Positions 22,170 to 33,100 of a stretch of DNA of 64,000 nt are shown here, in pieces. A program made the position numbers and the translations under genes. Each line of letters starts with the position of its first letter. Position 1 is the stretch's first letter. The notes below the pieces were generated by a model. The model was given only the letters and a program-made list of their open reading frames with translations. It was not told the origin of the DNA and did not search any database. The DNA comes from Ampelocalamus luodianensis (taxonomy: Eukaryota; Streptophyta; Magnoliopsida; Poales; Poaceae), in NCBI GenBank assembly GCA_036346255.1, contig CM070633.1, forward strand, positions 3,100,001 through 3,164,000, in the 5' to 3' direction.

Positions 22170-25100
22170 TACGGATGACGCACACGCGAGGAAATTTTGA
22201 TTGTCATTTAACACTGTTATTTGGATTCGCGGTATAGTTGTATATATTAGAAATGGCCTATTATCAATTGGTAATAAAGATAAGGGAGACACAAATATTT
22301 CAAACAATTAATTGCTTGCAAAAAAATGGAGGATTGAACAAAATTCATTTCTCCAAAGTATTGGACTTGTAATTAATCAGCAAACAAGAAAACCTCAATT
22401 TTTGAAAATTCATCACCCATCAGGCCCACTGTGAGTCTTGCCAAGCCTGTGCTCTCTCACCATCGAACTCAGAGAGGAGGGAGTAGATAAAGGTAAAATG
22501 GTCCAATATGTTGATATGTAATATGAGAAGTCACAATTTTAGTCGAGATAGAGGCCAAAATTTCAACTCTAAGATATAGAGGCCAAATTTCAACTCTATA
22601 TAGCTTCTATTAGGAGCAGCTTTTAGAGAAGCTAGCGCCGCGCGCGGTGCGAGAAAAATTGTAGATGGAGCCAGGCTGAGCCCAATGAGTACTAGCAGCG
22701 CTTGTTCACGTACATGCATGCCTAGAGATGCTGAAGAAACATTGTAGATGGAGTCAAACCAAATTACGTGCCCGCCCGTTGGTCCGACGGCGAAACGGGA
22801 CAAAATGAATTTAAAGCAACAAATACAATGTAATGTAATTGCACTAATTAATTAGCTAGGTGGTTCATTTCAACCTTCTTTTCTAACGTGAGACTAACAT
22901 GGACCACGTGGGTCGTCCTACGAATGGATCGGGGTATTACAATATCACTCATTCAATTTCTTAAATTGGTATACGGCTTGGATTCAATAAATAACCACTA
23001 AGGATACAAACAAATGGTAGGACCTATTCGTAACCCAAATCGGATGCATATAATCCGTTTAGACCTTCTTGCTTTCCTTACGTAAAAGTTAAATGCAACA
23101 ACTATATATTTCCCTATTCCTAAAAACTTATATATATATTTTTTATAGACACAACCAAGAAAAAAAACGGCCGGTTATAACAAGTTTCACCCGTGGGGAC
23201 CTAGATGAACAGTATCAGCCAAAAAATTTCAAATTTGAATTCAAATTTTTATTGTATAATACACTTTCTAGGTTGGTTTAGGTATTTTTTTATGATAGAT
23301 TACGTATTGTATGAGCTAAATATACTTGAATTATTGTATGAGCAAGTCCCGGCGGTTTTTTCACCTAACTATATGAAATAACATAATCTAGAGAGCCTAG
23401 CGTGATCCGTTTCATCAAATCTCTATTATTTATGACCTCTTAAACCTCAATGGATTGATGTTTATTTTTAGAATAAAAGTCTCTGATCTTTTACAAATTT
23501 GTATGTATGACATAAGTACTCTATATATTTTGTTTCCATTGGATTTGGTATTATGCTTAACAAAATAGTTCAGATTAACAGACACATATGATCAAATATA
23601 TTCTTGATTGATTTTGTTTTGTTGCAACACCTATGTTTCAAATAGACATCTTAGCCTATAACCAATTACTCGGTTACCTTTTTTGCACCCAAAGTAACAT
23701 AATCAAATCATTAATGATTATGCCAGTAGATACTATCTACTTCTTTCTAATCTAATCATTCATCAGGGTTATCTGGTTTTGGTCCGGTTCTTTTTTACCG
23801 GTTTTTTCAATAACCGACCGGTTACCGTTAGCGTTGGCCGACCGGTTTTTTAACCGGTACCGGTTTTTGTATCCTTGGATACAACTATTAATAAATGAGG
23901 TATAAATTCCTACACAATGAAAATAGAAAACATGTACTCTCACATATTAGAATACCCGTAGTAAAACTTTTAAGAAGTGATATTAGTAGATTTGTAATAA
24001 AAATACTTTCACATGGTTATATTTTTATATTAGTAGATTACGGATGACAACACGAGGAAATTTTGATTGTCATTTAACACTGTTATTGGATTCGCGGTAT
24101 GGTTGTATATATTAGAAATGGCCTATTATCAATTGGTAATAAAGATAAGGGAGACACAAATATTTCAAACAATTAATTGCTTGCAAAAAAATTGGAGGAT
24201 TGAACAAAATTCATTTCTCCAAAGTATTGGATTTGTAATTAATCAGCAGACAACAAAACCTCAAATTTTGAAAATTCATCACCCATCAGGCCCACTGTGA
24301 GTCTTGCCAAGCCTGTGCTCTCTCACCATCGGACTCAGAGAGGAGGGAGTAGATAAAGGTAAAATGGTCCAATGTTGATATGTAATATGAGAAGTCACAA
24401 TTTTAGTCGATATAGAGGCCAAAATTTCAACTCTATATAGCTTCTATTAGGAGCAGCTTTTAGAGAAGCTAGCGCCGCGCGCGGTGCAAGAAAAACTGTA
24501 GATGGAGCCAGGCGAGCCCAATGAGTCCTAGCACTAGCAGCGCTTGTTCACGTACATGCATGTCTAGAGATGCTGCAGAAATATTATAGATGGAGTCAAA
24601 CCAAATTACGTGCCCGCCCGTTGGTCCGACGGCGATACGGGACAAAATGAATTTAAAGCAACAAATACAACATAATTAATTGCACTAATTAATTAGCTAG
24701 GTGGTTCATTTCAACCTTCTTTTCTAACGTGGACTAACACGGGCCACGTGAACCGCACTACGAACAGATCGGGGTATTACAAAATCCTCATTCAATTTCT
24801 TAAATTGGTATAATATACGGCTTGGATTCAATAAATAACCGCTAAGGATACAAACAAATGGTATGACCTATTTGCAACCCAAATCGGATGCATATAATCC
24901 GTTTAGACCTTGCTTTCCTTACGTAAAACTTAAATGCAATAACTATATATTTCCCTATCCCTAAAAACTTATATATATTTTTTATAGACACAACTAGGAA
25001 AAAACGGCCGGTTACCACCACGGGCGGTAACAAGTTTTACCCGTGGGGACCTGGATAAACAGTACTAGCAAAAAAATTTCAAATTTGAATTTGAATTTTT

Positions 25101-25935
25101 TATTGTATAATGCACTTTCTAGATTAGTTTAGGTATTTTTTGTGCTAGATTACGTATTGTATGAGCTAAATATGCTTGAATTATTGTATGAGTAAATCCC
25201 GGACGGTTTTTTCAACTAACTATATGAAATAACCTAATCTAGAGAGCCTAGCGTGATCCGTTTCATCAAATCTCTATTATTGATGGCATCTTAAACCTCA
25301 ATGGATTGATGTTTGTTTCTAAAACAAAAGCCTATGGTCTTTTACAAATTTGTATGTATGACATAAGTACTCTATATATTTTGTTTTCCTTGGATTTGAT
25401 ATTGTGCTTAACAAAATAGTTCAGGTTAATAGACAAATATGATCAAATATGTCCTTAATTGGTTTTGTTTTGTTGCAGCACCCATGTTTCAAATAGACAT
25501 CTTAGCTTATAACCAATTACTCGGTTACCTTTTTTGCACTCAAAGTAACCTAATCAAATCATTGATGATCATGCCAGGAGATACTACATACTTCTTTCTA
25601 ACCTAATCATTCAGTAGGGTTTTCCTGTTTTGGTCCGTTTTTTCCTATAACCGGTTTTCAAAACCAGCAATTCAAATTTCATTTCGCAAATTTTAACCGG
25701 TTTACCTCCAATTTTTCCGGTAACTAGCTGGTTACCGTCGTTGGCCGACCGATTTTTTAACCGGTACCGGTATTTGTATCCTTGGATACAACTAGTAATA
25801 AATGAGGTATAAATTCCTACACAATGAAAAAAAAAAACATGTACTCTCTCATATTAGAATACCTGTATTAAAACTTTTAAGAAGTGATATTAGTATATTT
25901 GTAATAAAAATACTTTCACATGGTTATATTTTTTA
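22170..25935. repeat. Direct tandem duplication, two ~1.87-kb copies
   Basis: Copy 1 starts 'gattacggatgac' at 22170 and copy 2 at about 24037. The copies stay aligned to the 'acatggttatatttt' text at about 24020 and 25930. By eye they differ by scattered substitutions and small indels; copy 2 has an extra AAACCAGCAATT-type insertion near 25660. Both hold 'gatcggggtattaca' (22930, 24770), an LTR-start-like motif on the minus strand, and CCGGTT-rich stretches (23770-23870, 25640-25770). No credible protein is encoded. The whole may lie within a Helitron ending at 26297. Confidence 0.9.
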
Positions 25936-26270
25936 TACTTTTCTAATAATATGTAATATGAACAAGTAGTAACCAACGGTGTGCATTAAAGGTCGTGTCG
26001 ATATCTAAAACAACATCTATTTGGAAATAGATGCAGTATGTACATTCCCAATTAGTTGGATAAGAAATTATAAAATCTAAACTACCAACGCAATAGTTGT
26101 TATAATGGCTTGAATGATCAAAACAAAGGTATCCAAAAATATATACATTTGGAATTATTATTTTCCTAAAAAAATCCTAATGTATATCAGTTCATAAATA
26201 GAACTTTACTAAACAATAAAATTTTGAAATTGAAATATTCAAGATTCACAACAAAAATTTCAAACTAGAA

Positions 26271-26297
26271 CCGTGCGGTGCACGAGTTGATGACTAG
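26271..26297 (+). mobile_element. Helitron 3' terminus
   Basis: CGTGC-GGT-GCACG hairpin (26272-26284), then 9 nt and the terminal CTAG (26294-26297) followed by T. This is the standard Helitron 3' end (hairpin, CTRR, inserted before T). The 5' TC end could not be identified, so the extent of the element is unknown; it may include the tandem duplication. Confidence 0.7.
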
Positions 26298-26934
26298 TTA
26301 GCTATAATAACTATACCTAGTCCAAAGTCCAAACATCAAACACATATATATGCTCCATAAAATTAGGCAGGCCGGGGTTTTAAGTTGGGTTTATCGTATT
26401 TACAGTTTGGTTGCTAGTGAGCTATCATTTAAAAAAAACAAAAGAATGCTCTAAACGCATTTTTTTAATAGGATGTAGACATGTGCAGGTTCTCTTTGGG
26501 ACGTTCTAGTACATGTATTATGGATAACCCTTTCTTAGTAGACAAGCACTTCGATAAATCTATTTGATTTTTCTAGCGGTATATACAGATTACAGACACA
26601 CAAATTGACAGAATGTGCTAATGAGTAGTGGATATTCAATGTTTGTGCTAGCTTCCAGTTGCTGATCGATGTACAAATTAATTGATGCCTCTTAATCAAC
26701 TGTATGTGTACGTTTAATTTGATTCGACTTGAATAAATTTTCTCTCAAAATTGTTTTGCAAAGCCTAGCAAATGGTAAACTTTGGGTTTACCATCTTGCA
26801 AATAAATCTGTGTGAGAGGAAAAAATGACGGTTGTTAGCTACACAAATCCCCAAAAAATAACCTTGCAAGAAAAATAACTACCGCAATACAGTATTCAAT
26901 CAGGCATTTGTATTAGTTTTAGTGTAGTCACACC
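26298..26934. other. Upstream intergenic region of the F-box gene
   Basis: AT-rich sequence without a recognised element. No convincing TATA box is seen close to the CT-rich leader, so transcription may be TATA-less. Confidence 0.4.
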
Positions 26935-27060
26935 CTCCTCTTTCTCTCTCCCCCCTCTCCCTCTCCCCTCTCTCTCAGTCTCTCTCCCCCTTCACGACTC
27001 TTCGAGGCACCCACCACCGCACCCTCCCCCCCCCCCCACCCCCCTGTCTCTCTCTCAGAA
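26935..27060 (+). promoter_or_regulatory. CT-rich 5' leader / Y-patch-like tract
   Basis: Runs of CTCTCT and CCCCCC (C-run at 27022-27035) directly precede the F-box start codon. Such pyrimidine patches are common in core promoters and 5' leaders of plant genes. The 'cgactcttcgaggca' text near 26996 recurs at 27072 as 'cgtctcttcgaggca', a short direct repeat. Confidence 0.55.
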
Positions 27061-27088
27061 TCTCTCTCCACGTCTCTTCGAGGCACAC

Positions 27089-28378
27089 ATGGCGACCAGG
27101 AAGTCTCAGCGAATCGCCAACCGTGCCTCCGCCGCCGCGGCCAATCCCGATCCCGAGCAAGAATGGTACGTACCGTGCTTCACTTGCCTCATCAACCCTA
27201 GTCCGTATCTGCCAATATCATCTCTCTCGATCTGTTTTACCTTGCTTATTTGCTTACCTGCTGATGGATTTCTTATTCTCCGGCGGCCGCAAAGGCGTGA
27301 CTGGGCAGCCCTGCCGCCAGAACTGGTGCCGCACGTCGTGGACCGCCTCCTGGACAACGACCTGACCGATCTCATCCGGTTCCGTGTGGTGTGCAAACCA
27401 TGGAAGGACGCCGCGCCAGACCCCCGAGCTCTCGGTGCACGCATCGACCACCGATTCCACCCTCGCCGGTGGATCATGCTCCCGGGACCCGCCGGCGGCG
27501 GCACGCTCCGCAAGTTTCTCAACATCGCCACTAGGAAGATAGTCGAGATAGATCTGCCGGTGCTCGCAAACCACGCCGTGGTCGCTGGATCCGCCGCGGC
27601 GCCGGAGGGCATGCTCGTTCTGCGGGACGAGAGCACCCTCGTCGTGCGTCTCCTTAATCCCCTCACCGGGCACGTCGTCGACCTCCCGTCGGTGAGGACG
27701 CTGCAGCTTGGTGGCCGCAGGGGGGCCATTTCAAGAAATTTCCGAGACGAACACACGGTGACGGCCGCCGGCTTCGCCGACGACTCCACCGTCGTGATCT
27801 ACTTCCACAACATCAACAAGATGGCCGTGGCCAGGCCTGGCGACGCACGCTGGACCCGGGTCGATGGCCTCCAGTCGCCGCTCCTCTCAACGTTCACCTT
27901 CCAGAGCCGCTTCTACTGCATCGACCACCAGGCGCTCATGGTGGTGAACACCGTGGAGGCGCGGCCGCAGGTGGTGGTCGCCGCCGACCTGAACAGGAGG
28001 CTTTACAACGTCAACATGGTGGACAACGGCGGAAAGCTTATGCTGGTGTGCCGCCCTTCGCAGTGGAATCGCGAAATGAGTTATTGGCGAAGCGTGATTA
28101 TTCTGCTGTACGAGGTGAACTTGGAAGAGGGGACGTTGATCCGAGTCCATGATCTGGGTAGCCAAGCTGTGTTCACTGGCGACCTCGGCGCGGTGCTGCT
28201 GCCCAGCACAAGATACTATCCCTCAGTCAGGTCCAACACCGTCTACTTCCGGTTCGGCCAGTCCCAGAGACACTTTGGTGTCCAACGCATGGGCAGACGT
28301 CCTGGATATTACCCCATGATGGAGGGTATTCTTGCTAAGCACCTTGCTAAGTATGTCACTTGCACTAACGACGAGTGA
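27089..28378 (+). CDS. F-box protein with DUF295-type C-terminal region
   Basis: Likely substrate-recognition subunit of an SCF ubiquitin ligase: the F-box binds Skp1/ASK and the C-terminal region would bind a target, which is unknown. The start ATG sits in cacATGGCG. The best model is two exons, 27089-27165 and 27295-28378. GT (27166) to AG (27294) removes 129 nt and joins TG+G into Trp, giving ...EQEWRDWAALPPE, typical of this family, and a 386-residue product. The F-box is residues ~32-63 (LPPELVPHVVDRLLDND, then RFRVVCKPW). The DUF295-like part includes LNPLTGHVVDLPS, GFADDSTVVIYF, RFYCIDHQALMVV and GDLGAVLLPS. No transmembrane segment or signal peptide occurs in the spliced form. Codon use is GC-rich, unlike its AT-rich surroundings. 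The family is large and fast-evolving in grasses; function cannot be specified. The only apparently intact host gene here. Confidence 0.9.
   Translation: MATRKSQRIANRASAAAANPDPEQEWYVPCFTCLINPSPYLPISSLSICFTLLICLPADGFLILRRPQRRDWAALPPELVPHVVDRLLDNDLTDLIRFRVVCKPWKDAAPDPRALGARIDHRFHPRRWIMLPGPAGGGTLRKFLNIATRKIVEIDLPVLANHAVVAGSAAAPEGMLVLRDESTLVVRLLNPLTGHVVDLPSVRTLQLGGRRGAISRNFRDEHTVTAAGFADDSTVVIYFHNINKMAVARPGDARWTRVDGLQSPLLSTFTFQSRFYCIDHQALMVVNTVEARPQVVVAADLNRRLYNVNMVDNGGKLMLVCRPSQWNREMSYWRSVIILLYEVNLEEGTLIRVHDLGSQAVFTGDLGAVLLPSTRYYPSVRSNTVYFRFGQSQRHFGVQRMGRRPGYYPMMEGILAKHLAKYVTCTNDE
27166..27294 (+). other. Predicted intron of the F-box gene, stop-free and in frame
   Basis: GTACGT donor and CAAAG acceptor, 129 nt (43 codons). 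If retained, translation continues and adds a hydrophobic stretch (LSICFTLLICLPADGFLIL). Splicing is favoured by the family motif created across the junction. The acceptor lacks a strong adjacent pyrimidine tract. Confidence 0.7.
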
Positions 28379-28480
28379 TTCTTTGAGTACATTTGTATGT
28401 TCATTTTATGTTGTTTCGGTACTTTAATGTGGAATAATGTTTGTCCAGACTAGTGAACAAGTTGTGTGTTGTTCTGTAAT

Positions 28481-28486
28481 AATAAA
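28481..28486 (+). terminator. Polyadenylation signal of the F-box gene
   Basis: AATAAA in 'taataataaaagaac', about 100 bp after the stop codon. The same text recurs in the relic at 35278-35290. Confidence 0.6.
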
Positions 28487-28499
28487 AGAACGGATTTGC

Positions 28500-28967
28500 T
28501 AAATCTCAGGCAACTGAAATTTTCTTAAAAATCAGTCACTTTACCTTTGGATCCTCATGGAGATCCGTGCTCGGGAGGGTCATCGCATTTTTTTCCGGCC
28601 GGCGGCGGCGTCCTCTTCAACGGTGCAAGCAAGTTAGGGTTAGAGTTCACCCGGAGTTAGGGTTATGGTTCACCGACACTGGAGTTTAGAGGGAGGGGGT
28701 GGCGATAGATCGATGGAGGCGACAGTGGCGCCACCTCAACCGTGGGATGGAGGAGGGTGATGGACGATGACAACAGGCGGGTCGGTGATGAGCTTGACAT
28801 TAGGTGGCCGCCGAAGAAGAGGAAGAACGCGGCAGCGGCGGAGGATTAGGAGGGCGGAGGTAGCAGCGCCGGTGAGACAGCGGGAGGGTGGGGGCTGGCG
28901 GTGGCAGCGACTGGGGCGAGGGTGGGATTGGTGAGGGTGGGTTAAGGTTTGGGTTAGGTGGGATTTT
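28500..28967. other. No gene; GC/GA-rich sequence
   Basis: GGCGG, GAGG and GGTGG words with short reading frames only. Similar purine-rich stretches occur in decayed transposons, but no ends or domain were found. Confidence 0.35.
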
Positions 28968-29264
28968 GGGCCTGTTTAGTTCAATGGCAATATGAGCCAA
29001 ACCAAATTTTGGTAATGCCTTAGAAATTTGGCTAACGTTTGGTTCGGTTCTAAATTTTGGTAATGCCCAAGAAATTTTGGTAATACCAATTTTTTTTTTC
29101 ACATTTGCTAGGCTTGTTTTGGGTGGCCAAATTGCTAACCCCAATTTTGGTTTGGCATGGCTGCAATCAAAACTTTTTTTTTTGCCCTGGTTTTGGCACT
29201 GCCCCGGTTTTGACGTTGCCAAAATTTTGGTATGACTTTTTGGGATCACGAACCAAACAAGCCC
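28968..29264. mobile_element. MITE with GGGCCTGTTTAGTTC-type terminal inverted repeats
   Basis: The left end GGGCCTGTTTAGTTC is inverted at the right end (GAACCAAACAAGCCC), 15 bp with two mismatches; length 297 bp. The interior repeats 'ccaaaattttggtaatgcc'. A possible TTT flank duplication is weak. The element at 34591-34891 (301 bp) belongs to the same family. Confidence 0.8.
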
Positions 29265-29369
29265 TTTATACACATGAGACGAGAGAATCTAGGCCAAAGT
29301 ATGTCCATCTAATGGTAACAAAGTGTCTGAAATCAGGTAACTGTGCAATAGATAGACCCATAAAAGAAC

Positions 29370-29905
29370 TAGGGATGGGAATTGGTAAAGGATAATCCGT
29401 TTTATTCGATATCCGTATCCGAGAAAACACAAATGTGGTAAGTAATATCCGCATTCGAATGAAAAACGAGTACTATTTGGGGAAAATAGATAGCATCCGT
29501 ATCCGGTTACTATTCGGGGAAAAATAGGTAGTATTCGTATCCGCATTCGGTGTTATTCGTATCCCGAAAAAAAAACAAATACGAATACTATCCATTTTTT
29601 CCCGGATACAAATACGAATAATATCCGTTTTTCCCCGGATACGAATACAAATACTATCTTCTTTTTTTTTCTCGGAGCGTTTATGTTTCGACGGGGTCTT
29701 GATTCGGTGCCGAATCTATAGCTGTTGGGTGTTCTACCGATATTTGTCGCAAAAGTTGTAAGATATTCGCATTCGACTGAATTGACTACATATTCAATTC
29801 GAATTCGTTACAATATTTGATTCGTATTCGTATTCGAGAATATTCAAATTCATATTCATTTGAAAAATATGGATTCGTATTCGTATTCGAGACCATCCAT
29901 CCCTA
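29370..29905. mobile_element. hAT-type MITE with perfect 8-bp target-site duplication
   Basis: Ends are TAGGGATGG and CCATCCCTA. The flanks are AAAAGAAC on both sides (29362-29369 and 29906-29913), the 8-bp duplication expected of hAT transposition. The 536-bp interior consists of many TATTCGTATCCG-like words in both orientations. No coding capacity. Confidence 0.93.
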
Positions 29906-29984
29906 AAAAGAACTAGGTAAGCATCAACTTGTACATTTTCGACAACTTTCCCATGCATGCTATAAAGCAATTTGGATAACTTGT

Positions 29985-30470
29985 GCTCAAGTGTTATGCA
30001 AATTTTTGCCTGGAAAATTTACAGAGAAAGGGGCAGGCCTCATCTACCAAAATGCACATTGTGCAATGTTGAGGACGAATCATGCCTGGCTGCCTGCACC
30101 TGTTCCTCAGTTGACCTTATACATAAGCAGTATGGCAAGCAATATCAAGGTGGAGTAGGCTGACTGCCTCAACGAAGACCAGCATGGGAAGCCTGGTGGT
30201 ACAATGCGCGCAAAGCAACGTTTAAGCAGCATAGAAAGGCAGGGGGCAGCCTTATCATCCTGACAATATATGGAACGAGCGCGACGGTAGAATCTTTGGA
30301 CAAGAGATGTATACACCCACCCACATGTGATCTGGGAGATAAAAGAAGAATTTGCAGCATGGAAGGTGGCGGGTGCCGCCCATTTGTCTGAAATTTTATT
30401 TTTGTTTCAATAATAGGTGTTTTGTTTGTTGCTTGGTTTGTTTCCTGTTGCCTGCTCTAGCCTTGTTTTT
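29985..30470 (+). pseudogene. LINE 3' fragment (zf-RVT to C-terminus)
   Basis: A zinc-binding reverse-transcriptase C-terminal region is readable: FAWKIYRERG, then CTLCNVEDESC. After frameshifts the tail IWEIKEEFAAWKVAGA is typical of plant LINE ORF2 ends. The rest of the element is absent and no poly(A) end or duplication is clear. A 5'-truncated, decayed copy. Confidence 0.75.
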
Positions 30471-30475
30471 TTTGT

Positions 30476-30760
30476 AGGGAAAACACCACCGGTATAAGAA
30501 ATTTATCGGAGGATAGCGATACAACCGGTTTTCGCTGGTTACCGTAAATCTTGATGAAATTTTGGACGAAATTGTTTAATTGAAATACAAAATTTTCAGA
30601 TGTAAAGACGGAATTTATATAAATTTTGAATTGGAATCTGAATTTGGATGAAAATTCGATAAATCCAATTTTTTTGTCCGGTATGAAAATTTATCGGACT
30701 CCACTGATAACACCGGTAACCACCGGTTACCGGCGAAATTTTGGCGATAGATTTTTCCCT
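30476..30760. mobile_element. Possible MITE rich in CCGGTTACCGG
   Basis: AGGGAAAA at the left is inverted as TTTTCCCT at the right (8 bp, 285 bp apart). The interior has a strong inverted repeat around CCGGTAACCACCGGTTACCGG. No target-site duplication was recognised, so the ends are tentative. Related CCGGTT words occur in the tandem duplication. Confidence 0.4.
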
Positions 30761-30835
30761 GGTTGTTTGTTGCCGTCGCCTTTGTCCAGGTCTTCCTAGC
30801 CCATTAATTCTGCACTAAACTCCTCTCTCTCTTAA

Positions 30836-31151
30836 CTAGCCAAGTGCCCGTGCTTTGCAACGGATCTCAAATAAACATATATATGTTCTAAATTTGAAAA
30901 ATCAATATGCATAAGGTAATTATCCTTGCATCTAAAAGTTGTATTCAAAATTCACATCCAATCAAGAAGCCACAAAAGTCTTGTCATAAACTAAATGTGT
31001 ATACGATCTAATTGTCCACGAAAGATCCTTATAATAACATATGTATGTATACATATATCTATCTATAAAAGTTCCCACCAACTCATAATGTGAGGAAGTA
31101 GATGACAGACTCACCACCACCAAATCCTTCTTTTATAATAGTAAAAATAGA
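30836..31151 (-). mobile_element. Short non-autonomous Helitron, complete
   Basis: On the minus strand it starts TCTATTTTTACTATTATAAA at 31151 and ends with a CCGTTGC-AAA-GCACGG hairpin (one bulged T) and CTAG at 30836. The insertion is between A and T, as Helitrons require (plus-strand A at 30835, T at 31152). 316 bp, no coding capacity. Confidence 0.85.
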
Positions 31152-32299
31152 TCAGATGGCAGCTCCCCTGCCCGGCCTCCCTTGAAAAAAAAAACCTTGT
31201 ACGTGCTCCCATGCACCCGGCTCCAAGTCCTAGCTAGCACAGAATCGGGCGCCATCTTGTTTAGTGAATTCCATATGGCTTCTGCTCAATTTTCAAAAAA
31301 AAAAAAAACCTTGTACGTGATCGAGTTCGGGCAGACTAGCGTGTAGAATGTTAATTGTTGTTTCAGAAAGTTTAAGGTGATCGATGTGGGTCAAGGAAGA
31401 AAAAAAGAGCTGTCAGGTCATTGTTGTTCACCTGTAGACGTATGGGTGAATTAGCTTTTGTCTTCTCATTGTTAATTAGTATGGAAGTTCGGCATTCTCT
31501 TTTACTGCTAACTGGAGTTAAGTCTCTTAACACCATAGTGTTATTGTCTAATTTAGTTGGGCTAAATAAGAAAAAGAACTTGCAGAATTATCCCGTTTGT
31601 TAAGTTCCTCACTTTTCATATTTCATATTTAGTTGCTATCAGGAAAAATTGCTTTTAGAAAGTGGTGTTCCAGTATAGGGGTAAGGAGTGAAAACTATAA
31701 GTACTATTTGTGATTTCTTAAAAACAAATACTAAGCACAATACTTAATGGAGAGTGCTAAACACGCCAATAGCTAGTTATGTACTTACATGTTGATTGCT
31801 TAGTATGTAAAATGCTGACGTACATACACTAGCTCCATAAGTTTTATTGGTGTTTAGGATCTTGTATATATGTTTAGAGGGTGGTATGGTTAGCTATGCA
31901 CCCCTATATATAGTGTAAAGTTGTACAAAGTATGATAAAAAAAATAGGAAATAAATGAACTTTATGTAATAGGATTTGACTTGCTCTACAATCTGATCAA
32001 ATTTCATAATCTCCAGAACTACAGAAATTTGGATAACAATGATAAATTCAGAAGGATGTGGTACAAATAGAAGCAGAAATACCCTCTCTTTTTTTAGATA
32101 AACAGGACATTGCAAAGATGCCCCAGTCCCAACTTTTTATTGAAACTGAGTTTTCATGCAGTTTTAGCTCAGTATATTGCAAGTTCTCATTGTTCACCTC
32201 GCATTTTCAACCTTTTGCTATTACAACACATCACAACATCCCATTTTCCAAGTTCTATTCTTCATCTTCATTCCTTCTTCCAATTCCTTTTCACGTTTC
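31152..32299. repeat. Degenerate duplicated intergenic segment, no gene
   Basis: 31340-31520 matches 35680-35760 plus 36480-36600 (the Helitron at 35785-36471 splits that copy). 31620-31740 matches 33590-33670. A-rich runs preceding 'ccttgtacgtg' occur twice (about 31190 and 31305). No domain-bearing ORF. Confidence 0.55.
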
Positions 32300-32890
32300 T
32301 TCAGGCTTCATCTCCTTTAGCTTCACATTGCAGTTTTCCTCCCAACTCCAGTGTCTTCATCTTCAGGTCAACCTTATCGGCTCCAGAATAATGATCTCCA
32401 GCCACGCGCAGCAACAATCCATCTGCGGCAACTCTGTATCCTTGAAAAGTTGGGCCCAGCTCCTCAGCGTGCTTAATGCTTTCCTCCAAATTTGCTTCAC
32501 ACTGAGCCACAACATTTGTGCTGAAAGATAATATCATTACAAAATGTCCACCAACACCATAAGGTCGCAGCAATAACCGAATTTAAAACGACATGTTTCT
32601 TATTGCTGATCCAAGATTTTGAAATTGATTCAATGTCAGAGCCAATATTAACTTGAAAAAATTCAGCAATTTTGATCCAAAGGCATTTGGCTACAGCACA
32701 ATCAAAAAATAAGTTTTTATAGTTTCATTTTCAGAGTAGAATGCACAATGCAGATGTTTTACAATGTTCCATTTGAGCAAATATCCTTTTTTCTGAACTT
32801 GTTTATTTTGTTCGCCTATCCATGAAGATCCATCGTTCGATTTTGCATCAGGATTTGTGTTCTTTCTTCTCCCTATCAACTTCGAAGACT
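32300..32890 (-). pseudogene. LINE-like zf-RVT fragment, minus strand
   Basis: Minus-strand frames give KKGYLLKWNIVKHLHCAFYSENETIK and, after a frameshift, AKCLWIKIAEFFQVNIGSDI, the pattern of a plant LINE reverse-transcriptase zinc-binding region. The downstream minus frame at 32301-32573 contains VVAQCEANLEESIKHAEELG, which I do not recognise with certainty. Stops separate the parts. Confidence 0.55.
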
Positions 32891-33100
32891 TTTAACTCAA
32901 AATTTGAAGACTTTCAACTCAAAATTTCTAACTTTCACCTAAAAAATCAACTTTCAACTCAAAAAATTTGAAAATTGTCAATACCATATTTGAAAACTAT
33001 CAACTTGAAATCGGTGACATTCAACTCAAATTAGAATACTTCTAACTCAAAATTTCCCACTTTCGTATAAAAAAATCAAACTTAAACTCAACTTTCAACG
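32885..33100. repeat. Degenerate minisatellite, TTTCAACTCAAAATTTGAAGAC-like unit
   Basis: About ten imperfect repetitions of 'ctttcaactcaaaattt', roughly 18-22 bp each, with decay towards the right. Confidence 0.75.

Noticed and set aside
22920..24785. Minus-strand LTR starts at 'gatcggggtattaca' in both tandem copies
   Set aside because: The motif resembles TGTAATACCCCGA, but no LTR-like sequence follows and no partner end was found.
27106..27789. A 227-codon minus-strand ORF
   Set aside because: It is the antisense shadow of the GC-rich F-box coding sequence.
32058..32531. A 157-codon plus-strand ORF
   Set aside because: No domain; it is antisense to the minus-strand LINE-like frame and has Ser/Phe-biased composition.
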